DNA from: Rhizobium etli 8C-3
Lineage (GTDB): Bacteria; Pseudomonadota; Alphaproteobacteria; Rhizobiales; Rhizobiaceae
NCBI RefSeq assembly: GCF_001908375.1
Contig: NZ_CP017241.1
Location: 3,861,501-3,925,500 of the forward strand
DNA length: 64,000 nucleotides
Direction of reading: 5' to 3'
Shown: positions 29,233 through 40,493 of the stretch, piece after piece
How positions within the stretch are numbered: position 1 is the stretch's first letter
Layout of the letters: the number at the start of each line of letters is the position of its first letter
The notes under the pieces: generated by a model
Database searches by the model: none
Seen by the model: the letters and a program-made list of their open reading frames with translations, nothing else
Told to the model about the DNA's origin: nothing
Position numbers and translations under genes: made by a program

Positions 29233-29871
29233 TTAGTCGGCCGCGCGGGTGATCGCGAGGCGGAAGCCGAAGCCGACCAATGCGGCGCCGGTGATACGGT
29301 TGAACCATTTGCCACTGGCAATGAAGCGGTCGCGGACGGGCTTGACGGTCAAGAAGATCGAGACGACTGCAAACCAGGCAACGAGTGCAGATGCCATGCC
29401 GATGCCGTAGCTGAATTGGATCAGCGCTGGTGTGTCGTGATGCACCAGCGTCGAGAACAGCGACAGGAAGAAGAGCACTGGCTTCGGATTAAGGGCATTG
29501 GTGATGAAACATATGGCGAGGCACTTGACCGCCGAAACGGCCTTGCGATCGGCTCTGCTGACTTCGATTTCCCTGACATTGAATCCGGGTTCGCGGAAGG
29601 ATTTGATACCGAGATAGACCAGATAGGCGACACCCGCCCATTTGATCGTCGCAAACAGCAACAGCGACTTTGACACGACCAGGCCGAGGCCGAAGATCGT
29701 GTAGCTTATGTGGAAGAGCAGCGAGAAGCCCATGCCGAGGCCGGTCATCATCGCAGCGCGGCGGCCATTCACGATGCTCTGGCGAAGGATCACGGCAAAG
29801 TCGGCACCCGGAACGACGATGAAGACCGAAAAGACGACCATCAGGCCAAGGAATTCGAGAAGATATTGCAT
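29233..29871 (-). CDS. LysE/RhtB family amino acid exporter
   Basis: The 212-residue protein has about six membrane helices and family patterns: PGADFAVILRQSIVNGRRA near residue 22, GVAYLVYLGIKSFR near 75 and ALNPKPVLFFLSLFS near 125. LysE-type proteins export amino acids or other small metabolites across the inner membrane. The gene is placed between an SDR gene and lpdA in the same direction with short gaps (14 and 24 bases). The substrate is not predictable from the sequence. Confidence 0.9.
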   Translation of the reverse strand: MQYLLEFLGLMVVFSVFIVVPGADFAVILRQSIVNGRRAAMMTGLGMGFSLLFHISYTIFGLGLVVSKSLLLFATIKWAGVAYLVYLGIKSFREPGFNVREIEVSRADRKAVSAVKCLAICFITNALNPKPVLFFLSLFSTLVHHDTPALIQFSYGIGMASALVAWFAVVSIFLTVKPVRDRFIASGKWFNRITGAALVGFGFRLAITRAAD

Positions 29872-29885
29872 CGCTTACCCTTTGC

Positions 29886-30638
29886 CTACCGCCCACCGCT
29901 AACGTTGAGGATTGCACCCGTGACATAGGAGGCCGCGGAAGAAAGAAGATAGACGACGGCATCGGCGACCTCTTCTGCCGTTCCCGGCCGCTGCATCGGA
30001 ATACTCGGCGCCATGTCGCGCGCACGGTCTGGCAGTCCACCGGAAGCGTGAATATCGGTGTCGATAATTCCCGGGCGGATCGCATTCACCCTGATGCCAT
30101 CGGCGGCGACCTCGCGGGCGAGCCCGATCGTGAAGGTATCGATCGCCGCCTTCGAAGCGGCGTAATCCACATATTGCGACGGTGATCCGATGATCGCCGC
30201 CATCGACGAGATGTTGACGATCGCTCCGCCCTTGCCGCCATGCCTGCTGGACATGCGGCGAACGGCCTGCGCCGCGCAGAGAATGGAGCCGGTGACATTG
30301 ACACGCATCATCCGCTCGATGCGCTCGACGCTCATTTCGTCGATGCGCTGAGCAATATCGACGATGCCGGCATTGTTCACCAGCCCGTCAAGCCGCCCGA
30401 AATGACGATCAACGGTTTCGAACATCAAGCTGATATCAGTGGCGTTGCCGACATCGCCTTTGACGGCAATCGCCTCGCCGCCATGCGCCGTGATCGCTGC
30501 AATGACGGCATCCGCCGCTGCCCTGTTCGAGGCAAAATTCACGGCTACCCGCCAACCTTGCTTGGCGGCAAGCCTTGAGACGGCAGCACCGATGCCGCGG
30601 CTTGCCCCGGTCACGAGCAGAACAGGCGCATCACTCAT
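29886..30638 (-). CDS. SDR family oxidoreductase
   Basis: The 250-residue enzyme has TGASRGIGAAV near residues 10-20, NNAGIV near 88, the catalytic Ser in NISSMAAIIG and YVDYAASKAAIDTFTIG with the Tyr-x3-Lys pair. RPGIIDTDIHASGG is usual in FabG-like dehydrogenases. The start ATG overlaps the stop of the secreted-protein gene by four bases (ATGA), so the two are likely co-expressed. The substrate is unknown; a housekeeping FabG is less likely, as fab genes are absent nearby. Confidence 0.9.
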   Translation of the reverse strand: MSDAPVLLVTGASRGIGAAVSRLAAKQGWRVAVNFASNRAAADAVIAAITAHGGEAIAVKGDVGNATDISLMFETVDRHFGRLDGLVNNAGIVDIAQRIDEMSVERIERMMRVNVTGSILCAAQAVRRMSSRHGGKGGAIVNISSMAAIIGSPSQYVDYAASKAAIDTFTIGLAREVAADGIRVNAIRPGIIDTDIHASGGLPDRARDMAPSIPMQRPGTAEEVADAVVYLLSSAASYVTGAILNVSGGR

Positions 30639-31189
30639 TTCGCGCATTCCTTGAAAGTCAGGACGTCCCAGGGTGCCACCGTCGCCTTGCCCTCGCCCCA
30701 AATCGAGGATTCGCGGATTGCCGGACCGAGACCAGGCAGCACGATCCTGTCCGCCGCGCCCGCCGCCTCCGCCTGAAGATTCTCCAGTTCGCCCGCGGCA
30801 CCGACGCTGTAGACCGGCCCTTGCCAGATCGTACAGGCATCGAGATCGGCACCGGTCACATCACCATCCGGGCAGTTGAACATGACGATGCCGATCGCAC
30901 GGTCAGGATCCTCCGACGGCATCACATAGCCGTCCAAGACGATCGAGGTCTTCAGAACATTGAGCTTGAACTGATTGCTCGCCGCCGCAGCTTCGGAACC
31001 GAGCGGCAAAAAGCGCAGTTCATAGGCTCCGTCGCGATCGGCATAGACGGCATTCGACTGCGCGCATTCGCCCGCCAGCGCGGCTTTCGCCATCGCGCAC
31101 AGGAAAAGTGGCACTGCCAGGGCAGCTGCCATTTTCAGCGTAACGATGCGAGGCGAACTGCCGTCCGCTGCCGGTACTCCACGCGCCAT
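30635..31189 (-). CDS. Secreted protein of unknown function
   Basis: The 184-residue protein has a signal peptide (MAAALAVPLFLCAMAKAALAG) with a probable cleavage after ALA-G, then a mature part with cysteines in GECAQSN, MFNCPDG, LDACTIW and FKECAK. Four mature cysteines suggest two disulfides in the periplasm. I do not recognise the family. AGGAG lies seven bases before the ATG at 31189. A terminator hairpin separates it from sucB, so it may have its own promoter or receive read-through. Its end overlaps the SDR start. Confidence 0.75.
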   Translation of the reverse strand: MARGVPAADGSSPRIVTLKMAAALAVPLFLCAMAKAALAGECAQSNAVYADRDGAYELRFLPLGSEAAAASNQFKLNVLKTSIVLDGYVMPSEDPDRAIGIVMFNCPDGDVTGADLDACTIWQGPVYSVGAAGELENLQAEAAGAADRIVLPGLGPAIRESSIWGEGKATVAPWDVLTFKECAK

Positions 31190-31214
31190 CAGGCACTCCT
31201 TGCCGCGAAAAACA

Positions 31215-31232
31215 GGGCCGCTCGCGCGGCCC
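31215..31232 (-). terminator. Terminator-like hairpin after sucB
   Basis: On the minus strand GGGCCGC-gcga-GCGGCCC makes a perfect 7-bp stem with a tetraloop and is followed by TGTTTTTCG. It begins 9 bases past the sucB stop, and the secreted-protein gene starts 26 bases further on. It would end or weaken sucB transcription. Confidence 0.75.
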
Positions 31233-31240
31233 AAATTCTC

Positions 31241-32503
31241 TTAGAGATCGAGAACCAGACGCTCCGGATCTTCCAGGCTTTCCTTGACGCGGACGAGGAA
31301 GGTCACGGCTTCCTTGCCGTCGACAATGCGGTGATCGTAGGAGAGTGCCAGATACATCATCGGACGGATGACGATCTGACCGCCGACAACGACCGGACGC
31401 TCCTGGATCTTGTGCATGCCCAGAATGCCCGACTGCGGCGCATTGAGGATCGGCGAGGACATCAGCGAACCGTAGACGCCGCCATTGGTGATCGTGAAGG
31501 TGCCGCCCTGCATGTCGGCCATCGAGAGCGTGCCGTCGCGCGCCGCCTTGGCAAGGCGGCCAAGATCCTTCTCGATCTCGGCAATCGACATCTGGTCGGC
31601 ATCGCGGATGATCGGAACGACCAGGCCCTTGTCTGTGCCGACAGCCATACCGATGTGGCAGTAGTTCTTGTAGATGATGTCGGTGCCATCGATCTCGGCG
31701 TTGACGGCCGGCAGTTCCTTCAGAGCGTGCGTCACAGCCTTGGTGAAGAAGCCCATGAAGCCGAGCTTCACGCCATGCTTCTTTTCGAAGACGTCCTTGT
31801 ACTTGGCGCGCAGGTCCATGACTGCCTTCATGTCCACCTCGTTGTAGGTGGTGAGCATGGCTGCGGTGTTCTGCGCATCCTTGAGGCGCTTGGCAATCGT
31901 CTGGCGCAGGCGCGTCATCTTCACGCGCTCCTCGCGGCCGGCGTCCTCAACCGTCGATGGCCCACGGACCGCAGCGGGAGCAGCCGGCGCAGCAGCCGGG
32001 GCGGAAAGGCCCTTGGCGACGGCAGCGATCACATCGCCCTTCAGCACCTGGCCGCGCTTGCCACTGCCTTCGACCTGATCGGCCGAGAGATTGTTTTCAG
32101 CAAGCATCTTGGCGGCAGCGGGCGCCGCCGGCATGGCGGAAGCCGGGGCCGGGGCAGAAGCAACCGGTGCCGCAGCGGCAGCAGCCGGAGCGGCGGCCGT
32201 TGGCTGGGCCGAAGCAGCCATGGCCGGCTCGGCAGCCTTTGCAGGAGCGGCAGCCGGGGCTGCAGCGCCTGCGGCGATCTGGCCGAGCAGCGCGCCGAGG
32301 CCCACGGTTTCGCCGGCCTGGGCAACGATTTCGGAAAGCGTACCGGAGGTCGGTGCCGGTACTTCGATGGTCACCTTGTCGGTTTCAAGCTCGAGAATCG
32401 GCTCATCGGCCTTGATGGCGTCGCCAACCTTCTTGAACCAGGTGCCGACGGTTGCCTCGCTGACGGATTCACCGAGAGTTGGAACGCGGATTTCTGTGGC
32501 CAT
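31241..32503 (-). CDS. sucB: 2-oxoglutarate dehydrogenase E2, dihydrolipoamide succinyltransferase
   Basis: The 420-residue protein has an N-terminal lipoyl domain with Lys43 in [12 protein letters not shown], an Ala/Pro-rich linker around residues 85-140, a peripheral subunit-binding domain ([21 protein letters not shown]) and the C-terminal acyltransferase domain ending with [16 protein letters not shown], which contains the catalytic His and Asp. It transfers the succinyl group from lipoate to CoA. A YciI gene lies between it and sucA, an insertion into the usual pair. Confidence 0.96.
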   Translation of the reverse strand: MATEIRVPTLGESVSEATVGTWFKKVGDAIKADEPILELETDKVTIEVPAPTSGTLSEIVAQAGETVGLGALLGQIAAGAAAPAAAPAKAAEPAMAASAQPTAAAPAAAAAAPVASAPAPASAMPAAPAAAKMLAENNLSADQVEGSGKRGQVLKGDVIAAVAKGLSAPAAAPAAPAAVRGPSTVEDAGREERVKMTRLRQTIAKRLKDAQNTAAMLTTYNEVDMKAVMDLRAKYKDVFEKKHGVKLGFMGFFTKAVTHALKELPAVNAEIDGTDIIYKNYCHIGMAVGTDKGLVVPIIRDADQMSIAEIEKDLGRLAKAARDGTLSMADMQGGTFTITNGGVYGSLMSSPILNAPQSGILGMHKIQERPVVVGGQIVIRPMMYLALSYDHRIVDGKEAVTFLVRVKESLEDPERLVLDL

Positions 32504-32532
32504 TGTTCAGATCCTGATTTGCTTGTTTTCGT

Positions 32533-32850
32533 TTATTCGTTTCCGGCAGCAGACGGCCGGAGAATGATCGAGGGCATGGGTAAAACTTCGAAGTGGAAAC
32601 CGAAACTGGAGCGGACGATCGGATCTGCATCGGCAAGCGCCTTCGCGGCCTCTCGATCCTCGACTGAGACGACCGCCATGCCCCAGGCGCCTTCGCCCTC
32701 GAAGACGGGGCCGACAGCAATTGCCGATCCCGCTTCTGCGTTGTGGCGCCAATATTCGGCATGCCGTTCCATCGCAGCCATCTCCTCCGCGGTCGCGTCG
32801 TTCGGAAAGCGGGAACGAGGCGGCACAAGTCTCAAGAAGAAATATGCCAT
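32533..32850 (-). CDS. YciI family protein within the suc operon
   Basis: The 105-residue protein has the YciI/DGPF ferredoxin-like fold pattern: a starting beta strand MAYFFLRLVPPR, the helix EEMAAMERHAEYWRHNAEAG, then AVGPVFEGEGAWGMAVV and the DREAAKALADADP helix. The family has no well-defined reaction in most members; a His-Asp pair is thought to be part of its active site. It lies 12 bases after sucA and 29 before sucB on the same strand. A second YciI-like protein is found at 46739-47032. Confidence 0.87.
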   Translation of the reverse strand: MAYFFLRLVPPRSRFPNDATAEEMAAMERHAEYWRHNAEAGSAIAVGPVFEGEGAWGMAVVSVEDREAAKALADADPIVRSSFGFHFEVLPMPSIILRPSAAGNE

Positions 32851-32862
32851 CGCCCCAACTCC

Positions 32863-35847
32863 TCAGCCGCCCAGCGCATCCTCAAGGAATGCCGCGAGCT
32901 GCGACAGATGCTTGGACATCAACCCCGTTGCCGGCGAAGCGGCAGCCGGACGTCCGGTGTAGCGGACGCGCTGATACTTCGCGTCGATGTGGGCAAGAAC
33001 CCATTCGAGATACGGATCGATGAACGACCATGCGCCCATGTTCTTCGGCTCTTCCTGGCACCAGACCATTTCGGCATTGCGGAAGCGGGAGAGCTCGTTG
33101 ATGAGCGCCTTGGCCGGGAACGGGTAGAGCTGTTCGACGCGCAGCAGATAGACATCGTCGATGCCGCGCTTTTCGCGTTCCTCCAGAAGATCATAATAGA
33201 CCTTGCCGGAGCACATGACGACGCGGCGGATCTTGTTGTCTTTCTGCAGCTTGATCGGTCCGTCCTTGATGACCTCTGCATCATCCCACAAAAGGCGGTG
33301 GAAGGAGGATTCGCCGGCCATCTCCGCGAGGCTCGAAACGGCCCGCTTGTGGCGCAGCAACGACTTCGGCGTCATCAGGATCAGCGGCTTGCGGAAGTCG
33401 CGTTTCAACTGACGGCGCAGGATGTGGAAGTAGTTCGCCGGGGTCGTGACGTTGGCAACCTGCATGTTGTCTTCGGCACAAAGCTGCAGGAAGCGTTCCA
33501 GGCGGGCCGAAGAATGTTCCGGACCCTGGCCTTCGTAACCATGCGGCAGCAGGCAGACGAGACCCGACATGCGCAGCCACTTGCGTTCGCCCGAGGAAAT
33601 GAACTGGTCGAAGACGACCTGCGCACCATTTGCGAAGTCGCCGAACTGCGCTTCCCAGAGCGTGAGGGCGTTCGGCCGCGCCAGCGAATAACCGTATTCG
33701 AAGCCGAGCACGGCCTCTTCGGAGAGCATCGAGTTGATGACCTCGTAGCGGGCCTGCGTCGGCGACAGGTTGGCGAGCGGAATGTAACGCGCTTCCGTCT
33801 CCTGATCGTAAAGGACCGAATGGCGCTGCGAGAAGGTGCCGCGTTCGCAATCTTGACCCGAAAGGCGGATCTTGTGTCCTTCGAGGCAGAGTGCGCCAAA
33901 AGCGAGCGCTTCGCCCATTGCCCAGTCGATGCCTTCGCCCGTCTGGATCATGTTGGCCCGGTTTTCCATGAAGCGCTGGATCGTGCGGTGCGCGTTGAAG
34001 CCCGCGGGGACTTCCGAGAGCTTGCGGCCGATCTCCTTCAACTGTTTCATCGGCACTGCCGTCTTGCCACGGCGCTGCTCATCGGCGTTGTCGGCTGTGC
34101 GCAGACCAGACCATTCGCCGTCCAGCCAGTCGGCCTTGTTCGGCTTGTAGGACTGCCCGGCCTCGAACTCCTGTTCGAGATGAGCGCGCCAGTCGGCCTT
34201 CATCTTCTCGACTTCGCCTTCGGTCAGCAGGCCTTGCGCAACAAGACGCTCGGCGTAAAGCTGGAACACCGTCTTGTGGCCACGGATGACCTTGTACATC
34301 TTCGGCTGGGTGAAGGACGGTTCGTCGCCTTCGTTGTGGCCGTAGCGGCGGTAGCAGAACATGTCGATGACGACCGGCTTGTGGAATTTCATGCGGAACT
34401 CGGTCGCGATTTTCGCGGCGTAGACCACAGCTTCCGGATCGTCGCCGTTGACGTGGAAGATCGGCGCCTCGATCATCTTCGCCACGTCCGACGGATAGGG
34501 CGACGAACGGGAGAAGGCCGGGTTCGTCGTAAAGCCGATCTGGTTGTTGATGATGACATGCATCGTGCCGGCGACACGGTGGCCGCGAAGTCCTGAAAGG
34601 CCGAGAATTTCAGCGATGACGCCCTGGCCGGCAAAAGCTGCATCGCCGTGGATCAGCAACGGCAAAATCTTGGCGCGCTCAGAGAGCGGAATGACGTCGC
34701 CTTCCCAGACGGTAGCACTCATGTCCTGCTTGGCGCGCGCCTTTCCCATGACGACGGGGTCGACGATTTCAAGATGCGAGGGGTTTGCCGTCAGCGAAAC
34801 GTGTACCTTGTTGCCGTCGAATTCGCGGTCGGAAGATGCACCGAGATGGTACTTCACGTCGCCGGAACCTTCGACCTCGTCGGGCGCATAGGAACCACCC
34901 TTGAACTCATGGAAGATGGCGCGATGCGGCTTTCCCATGACCTGGCTGAGCACGTTCAAGCGGCCGCGATGGGCCATGCCGAACACGGCTTCCTTCAGGC
35001 CGAGGTGACCGCCACGCTTTAGGATCTGCTCAAGTGCCGGGATCAGTGATTCACCGCCATCGAGGCCGAAGCGCTTGGTGCCCTTGAACTTGACGTCGAG
35101 GAACTGTTCGTAGCCTTCCGCTTCGACGAGCTTGGCAAGGATCGCCTTCTTGCCTTCCGGTGTGAACGCCACGCCCTTGTCGGGCCCTTCGATTCGTTCC
35201 TGAATCCAGGCCTTCTCTTCCGGATTGGACATGTGCATGAACTCGACGCCAAGGGTCGAGCAATAGGTTCGCTCGAGGATCTCGATCATCTGCGGGATGG
35301 TCGCGTATTCGAGGCCAAGCACGTTGTCGATGAAGATCTTGCGATCGTAGTCGGCCGGGCTGAAGCCGTAAGCTTCCGGCGACAGTTCCTTATAGTCTTC
35401 GACCGGTACAGCGATGCCAAGCGGATCGAGCTTGGCATGCAGATGGCCGCGCATGCGATAGGCGCGGATCATCATGATGGCACGCACGGAATCGCGCGTC
35501 GCCTGGAGAATGTCGGCGCCGTCGGTCGGCTTGCCGGCAGCTTCGGCCTTTGCCTTTACCTTGGTTTCGATGACCTTCTCGACCGTGCCCCAATCCCCGT
35601 CGAGCGCAGATACGAGATCGCCGCCGGCCTGAATCGGCCAGTTCTTCTTGCGCCAAGAAGCGCCCTTGGCCGCCTTCTTCACATCGTTCGGATCGTCCTC
35701 CAGCGCCTTGAAGAAGGTCCGCCACTGATCGTCGACCGATGACGGATCTTCTTCGTAACGCGCATAGAGCTGCTCGATATAGGCAGCATTGGCGCCATCC
35801 AGAAACGAGGTGATCTGAAACTGCTCGTTGGCTTCTTGCCGTGCCAT
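32863..35847 (-). CDS. sucA: 2-oxoglutarate dehydrogenase E1 component
   Basis: The 994-residue thiamine-diphosphate enzyme decarboxylates 2-oxoglutarate and succinylates lipoate on SucB. Visible features are the N-terminal SFLDGANAAYIEQLYARYEE, AVFGMAHRGRLNVL near the cofactor site, a GDAAFAGQGVIAEILGLSG segment and the C-terminal LLPHGYEGQGPEHSSARLER. The start is the ATG at 35847 rather than a longer frame to 36036, which would run into sucD. A 169-base gap to sucD may hold a second promoter. Confidence 0.97.
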   Translation of the reverse strand: MARQEANEQFQITSFLDGANAAYIEQLYARYEEDPSSVDDQWRTFFKALEDDPNDVKKAAKGASWRKKNWPIQAGGDLVSALDGDWGTVEKVIETKVKAKAEAAGKPTDGADILQATRDSVRAIMMIRAYRMRGHLHAKLDPLGIAVPVEDYKELSPEAYGFSPADYDRKIFIDNVLGLEYATIPQMIEILERTYCSTLGVEFMHMSNPEEKAWIQERIEGPDKGVAFTPEGKKAILAKLVEAEGYEQFLDVKFKGTKRFGLDGGESLIPALEQILKRGGHLGLKEAVFGMAHRGRLNVLSQVMGKPHRAIFHEFKGGSYAPDEVEGSGDVKYHLGASSDREFDGNKVHVSLTANPSHLEIVDPVVMGKARAKQDMSATVWEGDVIPLSERAKILPLLIHGDAAFAGQGVIAEILGLSGLRGHRVAGTMHVIINNQIGFTTNPAFSRSSPYPSDVAKMIEAPIFHVNGDDPEAVVYAAKIATEFRMKFHKPVVIDMFCYRRYGHNEGDEPSFTQPKMYKVIRGHKTVFQLYAERLVAQGLLTEGEVEKMKADWRAHLEQEFEAGQSYKPNKADWLDGEWSGLRTADNADEQRRGKTAVPMKQLKEIGRKLSEVPAGFNAHRTIQRFMENRANMIQTGEGIDWAMGEALAFGALCLEGHKIRLSGQDCERGTFSQRHSVLYDQETEARYIPLANLSPTQARYEVINSMLSEEAVLGFEYGYSLARPNALTLWEAQFGDFANGAQVVFDQFISSGERKWLRMSGLVCLLPHGYEGQGPEHSSARLERFLQLCAEDNMQVANVTTPANYFHILRRQLKRDFRKPLILMTPKSLLRHKRAVSSLAEMAGESSFHRLLWDDAEVIKDGPIKLQKDNKIRRVVMCSGKVYYDLLEEREKRGIDDVYLLRVEQLYPFPAKALINELSRFRNAEMVWCQEEPKNMGAWSFIDPYLEWVLAHIDAKYQRVRYTGRPAAASPATGLMSKHLSQLAAFLEDALGG

Positions 35848-36016
35848 GGTTTTACGCGGACGCTTTCCGCCCGCCTCCTGACTTTTGATGAATTCGCCGG
35901 CTCTAACCGGCTGCCGCATTCTCATTTGCCGCCTGTCCGCGGCATGCCTGCTGTCGAATACCTTGGGGCCGGGCGGAAGCGCAGATGCTTTCTTCCGCCC
36001 GGATATCGAAATTGGC
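35848..36016. other. Intergenic region between sucD and sucA
   Basis: This is the longest gap in the mdh-suc unit (169 bases). It holds the sucA ribosome site and could carry a second promoter, but no clear -35/-10 pair or hairpin with T-run is seen. Confidence 0.3.
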
Positions 36017-36922
36017 TCAGCCCTTGAGGACTTCAACCAGCGTCTTGCCGAGACGAGCCGGAGACGGCGACACCGTGATGCCGGCCGCTTCCATGGCCGC
36101 GATCTTGTCTTCCGCGCCGCCCTTGCCGCCGGAAATCACGGCGCCGGCATGGCCCATGGTGCGGCCGGGAGGTGCCGTACGCCCGGCGATGAAGCCGACC
36201 ATCGGCTTCTTGCGTCCGCGCTTGGCTTCGTCCTTGAGGAACTGCGCCGCGTCTTCTTCGGCCGATCCGCCGATTTCGCCGATCATGATGATCGACTTGG
36301 TTTCGTCGTCGGCCAGGAACATCTCGAGTACGTCGATGAATTCGGTGCCCTTGACCGGGTCGCCGCCGATGCCGACTGCCGTCGTTTGGCCGAGACCCTC
36401 ATTCGAGGTCTGGAAGACGGCTTCATAGGTCAGCGTGCCGGAGCGCGAGAGAACGCCGACCGAACCTTTTTTGAAGATGGAACCCGGCATGATGCCGATC
36501 TTGCATTCCTCAGGTGTCAGGACACCCGGGCAGTTCGGACCGATCAGTCGCGACTTCGATTTGTCGAGCTTCGACTTGACCTTGATCATGTCCTCGACCG
36601 GAATGCCTTCGGTGATGCAGATGATGAGCGGGATTTCCGCCTCGATCGCCTCGATGATCGCCTCGGCGGCGCCGGCCGGCGGCACGTAGATCACCGATGC
36701 GTCGGCACCAGTCTTTTCCTTGCCCTCGGCGACGGAGGCGAAGATCGGCAGATGTGCCTCGCCTTCGAGCGACCCCCAGGTCTCGCCACCCTTCTTCGGA
36801 TGAATGCCGCCGACCATCTTGGTGCCGTAATAGGCAAGCGCCTGCTCGGTGTGGAAAGTGCCGGTCTTGCCGGTCAGGCCCTGGACCAGGACCTTGGTGT
36901 TCTTGTTGACGAGAATGGACAT
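36017..36922 (-). CDS. sucD: Succinyl-CoA synthetase alpha subunit
   Basis: The 301-residue protein binds CoA and is phosphorylated on a His. It begins with [22 protein letters not shown], contains [17 protein letters not shown] and the nucleotide-site segment [21 protein letters not shown] near the phospho-His. It makes ATP or GTP from succinyl-CoA in the TCA cycle. The gene starts three bases after sucC. Confidence 0.97.
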   Translation of the reverse strand: MSILVNKNTKVLVQGLTGKTGTFHTEQALAYYGTKMVGGIHPKKGGETWGSLEGEAHLPIFASVAEGKEKTGADASVIYVPPAGAAEAIIEAIEAEIPLIICITEGIPVEDMIKVKSKLDKSKSRLIGPNCPGVLTPEECKIGIMPGSIFKKGSVGVLSRSGTLTYEAVFQTSNEGLGQTTAVGIGGDPVKGTEFIDVLEMFLADDETKSIIMIGEIGGSAEEDAAQFLKDEAKRGRKKPMVGFIAGRTAPPGRTMGHAGAVISGGKGGAEDKIAAMEAAGITVSPSPARLGKTLVEVLKG

Positions 36923-36925
36923 GCC

Positions 36926-38122
36926 TTAGTTCCCTTTCACAGCAGCGACGATCTTCTTCGCCGCGTCGTCAAGATCGTCGGCAGGGATCACGTTCAGCCC
37001 GCTGTCTCGTATGATTTTCTTGCCGAGTTCCACGTTGGTGCCTTCGAGACGGACGACGAGCGGCACCTGGAGGCCGACTTCCTTGACCGCCGCGATCACG
37101 CCTTCGGCGATGACGTCGCAGCGCATGATGCCGCCGAAGATATTGACCAGGATGCCCTTCACGGCCGGATCGGCGGTGATGATCTTGAAGGCCGCGGTGA
37201 CCTTCTCCTTCGAGGCACCGCCACCGACATCGAGGAAGTTCGCAGGCTCGGCGCCGTAGAGCTTGATGATGTCCATGGTTGCCATGGCAAGGCCCGCACC
37301 ATTGACCATGCAGCCGATATTGCCGTCGAGGGCAACATATGCAAGGTCGTATTTGGAGGCTTCGATTTCCTTCTCGTCTTCTTCCGTTTTGTCGCGCAGC
37401 GCGACGATGTCTTCGTGACGGAAGAGCGCATTGCCGTCGAAGGATACCTTGGCGTCGAGCACGCGCAGGCGACCGTTCTTCATGACGATCAGCGGATTGA
37501 CTTCGAGCAGGCTCATGTCCTTTTCGACGAAAGCCTTGTAGAGGATCGGGAACAGCGTGTCGCCATCCTTGCGAGCTTCGCCTTGAAGATTGAGCGCATC
37601 CGCAAGCTTCTTGCTGTCCTCAGCCGTCACGCCGTTTGCGGGGTCGATGGCAACGGTGATAATCTTCTCGGGTGTGTCGTGTGCAACGGTCTCGATATCC
37701 ATGCCGCCTTCCGTCGAAACGACGAAGGCAACCTGACCGACGGAACGGTCGACGAGTATCGAGAGATAGAGTTCGCGGTCGATATCGGCGCCGTCTTCGA
37801 TGTAGAGGCGGTTGACCTGCTTGCCGGCCGGGCCGGTCTGCTTGGTGACCAGCGTATTGCCGAGCATTTCCTTGGAATTGGCGACGACTTCGTCGATCGA
37901 CTTCGCAAGGCGAACGCCACCTTTGGCTTCCGGCGGAAGCTCCTTGAATTTACCCTTGCCGCGGCCGCCGGCGTGGATCTGGCTTTTCACGACGTAGAGC
38001 GGACCAGGCAATTGCTTTGCCGCAGCCTCGGCTTCGTCGGCCTTGAAGATGGCCACACCTTCAGCGACCGGTGCGCCATAGCTCTTCAGCAGAGCCTTGG
38101 CCTGATATTCATGAATGTTCAT
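36926..38122 (-). CDS. sucC: Succinyl-CoA synthetase beta subunit
   Basis: The 398-residue ATP-grasp protein starts with [20 protein letters not shown] and has the HAGGRGKGK nucleotide segment near residue 50, [13 protein letters not shown] and [12 protein letters not shown] toward the end. It pairs with SucD. The gene follows mdh by 19 bases and is part of the mdh-sucCDAB unit characteristic of rhizobia. Confidence 0.97.
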   Translation of the reverse strand: MNIHEYQAKALLKSYGAPVAEGVAIFKADEAEAAAKQLPGPLYVVKSQIHAGGRGKGKFKELPPEAKGGVRLAKSIDEVVANSKEMLGNTLVTKQTGPAGKQVNRLYIEDGADIDRELYLSILVDRSVGQVAFVVSTEGGMDIETVAHDTPEKIITVAIDPANGVTAEDSKKLADALNLQGEARKDGDTLFPILYKAFVEKDMSLLEVNPLIVMKNGRLRVLDAKVSFDGNALFRHEDIVALRDKTEEDEKEIEASKYDLAYVALDGNIGCMVNGAGLAMATMDIIKLYGAEPANFLDVGGGASKEKVTAAFKIITADPAVKGILVNIFGGIMRCDVIAEGVIAAVKEVGLQVPLVVRLEGTNVELGKKIIRDSGLNVIPADDLDDAAKKIVAAVKGN

Positions 38123-38141
38123 GGGTTTGATCCTGTTTCGA

Positions 38142-39179
<1,038 letters not shown>

Positions 39180-39246
39180 TTAAAGCCAAAAAATGGCAAC
39201 GTGTTATTTTTGGATAAGCAATTTCAATCGTTTAGATACAAAATTT

Positions 39247-39262
39247 CTTACGTAAACGTAAG
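39247..39262. promoter_or_regulatory. 16-bp palindrome upstream of mdh, candidate operator
   Basis: CTTACGT-aa-ACGTAAG is a perfect inverted repeat in the AT-rich region between mdh and the zapE 3' end. It lies about 143 bases upstream of the mdh start. Such a symmetric site suits a homodimeric repressor or activator. The protein that binds it cannot be named from the sequence. Confidence 0.45.
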
Positions 39263-39281
39263 ATATTTCGATGCCAGCCCG

Positions 39282-40445
39282 TCACTCGGCGGCATGCTTT
39301 TTATGGTGCATTGCGAGATATTCTGCGCTGCGCATCTCGAAAAGACGCGATGCCGTACGATTGAATTCAAAGCCTTCCGTTCCCCGCCGTTCGATCAGCA
39401 GGTCTTCCGGCATTGCCGCAGCCGATGCATGAAGGCGAACGCCGTGGTCGTAGAGCGTGTCGACTAGGATGATGAAACGCTTGGCCTGGTTCCGCTTGTC
39501 CGGACCGAGCCTCGGGATGCGATCGACATAGATCGTATCGAAACGCTTGGCGATTGCGAGAAAATCGGCAGCACCGAGCGGTTTCTCGCAGAGATCGGCA
39601 AAGGAAAAGCGTGCCATGCGATCGGCCGCGAGCGGCACATGGATCGAGCGACCTTTCATCGGAATTTCGAGAGATTGCGCCTTGCGTCCATCCAGCGCCT
39701 GTGCCCAGGACGCGTCCATCGCCATATCCGTCCGCTCGTCTATCGGCGTCAGATAGACCGGCTGGCTGTTCAGCTTCTCCATCCGGTAATCCGTCGGGGA
39801 GTCGAGCGTCACGACCTCGACATTCTTCTTGAGGAGCCCGATGAAGGGCAGGAAGAGACCGCGATTGAGGCCGTCCTTGTAGAGATTGTCGGGCTCGACA
39901 TTCGAGGTCGCGACGAGCACGCAGCCGCGCGCAAAAAGCTCCAAGAACAGCCGCGAGAGGATCATCGCATCAGCGATGTCGGTCACCGTAAACTCATCGA
40001 AGCAGAGGAGTTCGGCCTCCTGGTAAAGTGCAGCCGCCACGGGCGGCACGGGATCGGCCTGCTTTGTCTCGCCGTTCTTCAGCTTGAGCCGGTGCGCGGC
40101 GATGCGGTTGTGGACATCGGCCATGAATTCGTGGAAGTGCGCGCGGCGTTTCTTCGAGCAGGGCGCCATGCGGTAGAAGATATCCATCAGCATCGTCTTG
40201 CCACGCCCGACGCTGCCGTGAATATAAAGTCCCTTGATGCCTTCGCTCGGTTTTTTCTTCGAAGCGAAGAGCCAGCCGAGCGAGCTGGATTTGGCAGCCG
40301 GGCGGCGGCGCTTCAGTTCGAAAAGCACCCGATCGAGGCTTTTTGCCACATCCATCTGTGCTGAATCGATCTGGAGAGCGCCAGAGGCCGTCAGCGATTT
40401 CAAGTGCTCGCTGACGCTTGAAGTGTAGTCGGGGATAGGCTGCAT
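39282..40445 (-). CDS. zapE: Cell division protein ZapE (AFG1-like ATPase)
   Basis: The 387-residue protein is an AFG1/ZapE ATPase. The P-loop is [12 protein letters not shown] near residues 77-88, preceded by GIKGLYIHG. The Walker B region is [18 protein letters not shown], followed by [20 protein letters not shown]. In Escherichia coli ZapE acts at the Z-ring under stress. It has no signal peptide. The length is normal for alphaproteobacteria. It is the only evident division gene in the window. Confidence 0.93.
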   Translation of the reverse strand: MQPIPDYTSSVSEHLKSLTASGALQIDSAQMDVAKSLDRVLFELKRRRPAAKSSSLGWLFASKKKPSEGIKGLYIHGSVGRGKTMLMDIFYRMAPCSKKRRAHFHEFMADVHNRIAAHRLKLKNGETKQADPVPPVAAALYQEAELLCFDEFTVTDIADAMILSRLFLELFARGCVLVATSNVEPDNLYKDGLNRGLFLPFIGLLKKNVEVVTLDSPTDYRMEKLNSQPVYLTPIDERTDMAMDASWAQALDGRKAQSLEIPMKGRSIHVPLAADRMARFSFADLCEKPLGAADFLAIAKRFDTIYVDRIPRLGPDKRNQAKRFIILVDTLYDHGVRLHASAAAMPEDLLIERRGTEGFEFNRTASRLFEMRSAEYLAMHHKKHAAE

Positions 40446-40493
40446 GGGGAGGAGTCCGCCTACGCGTCGTCGGCGGGTTGGCCGCCGGTTGCC

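Noticed and set aside
30575..32962. Plus-strand open frame of 795 codons opposite sucB and neighbours
   Set aside because: It is antisense to well-supported genes, has low-complexity Arg/His/Gly-rich composition and no domain; it comes from strong third-position GC bias.
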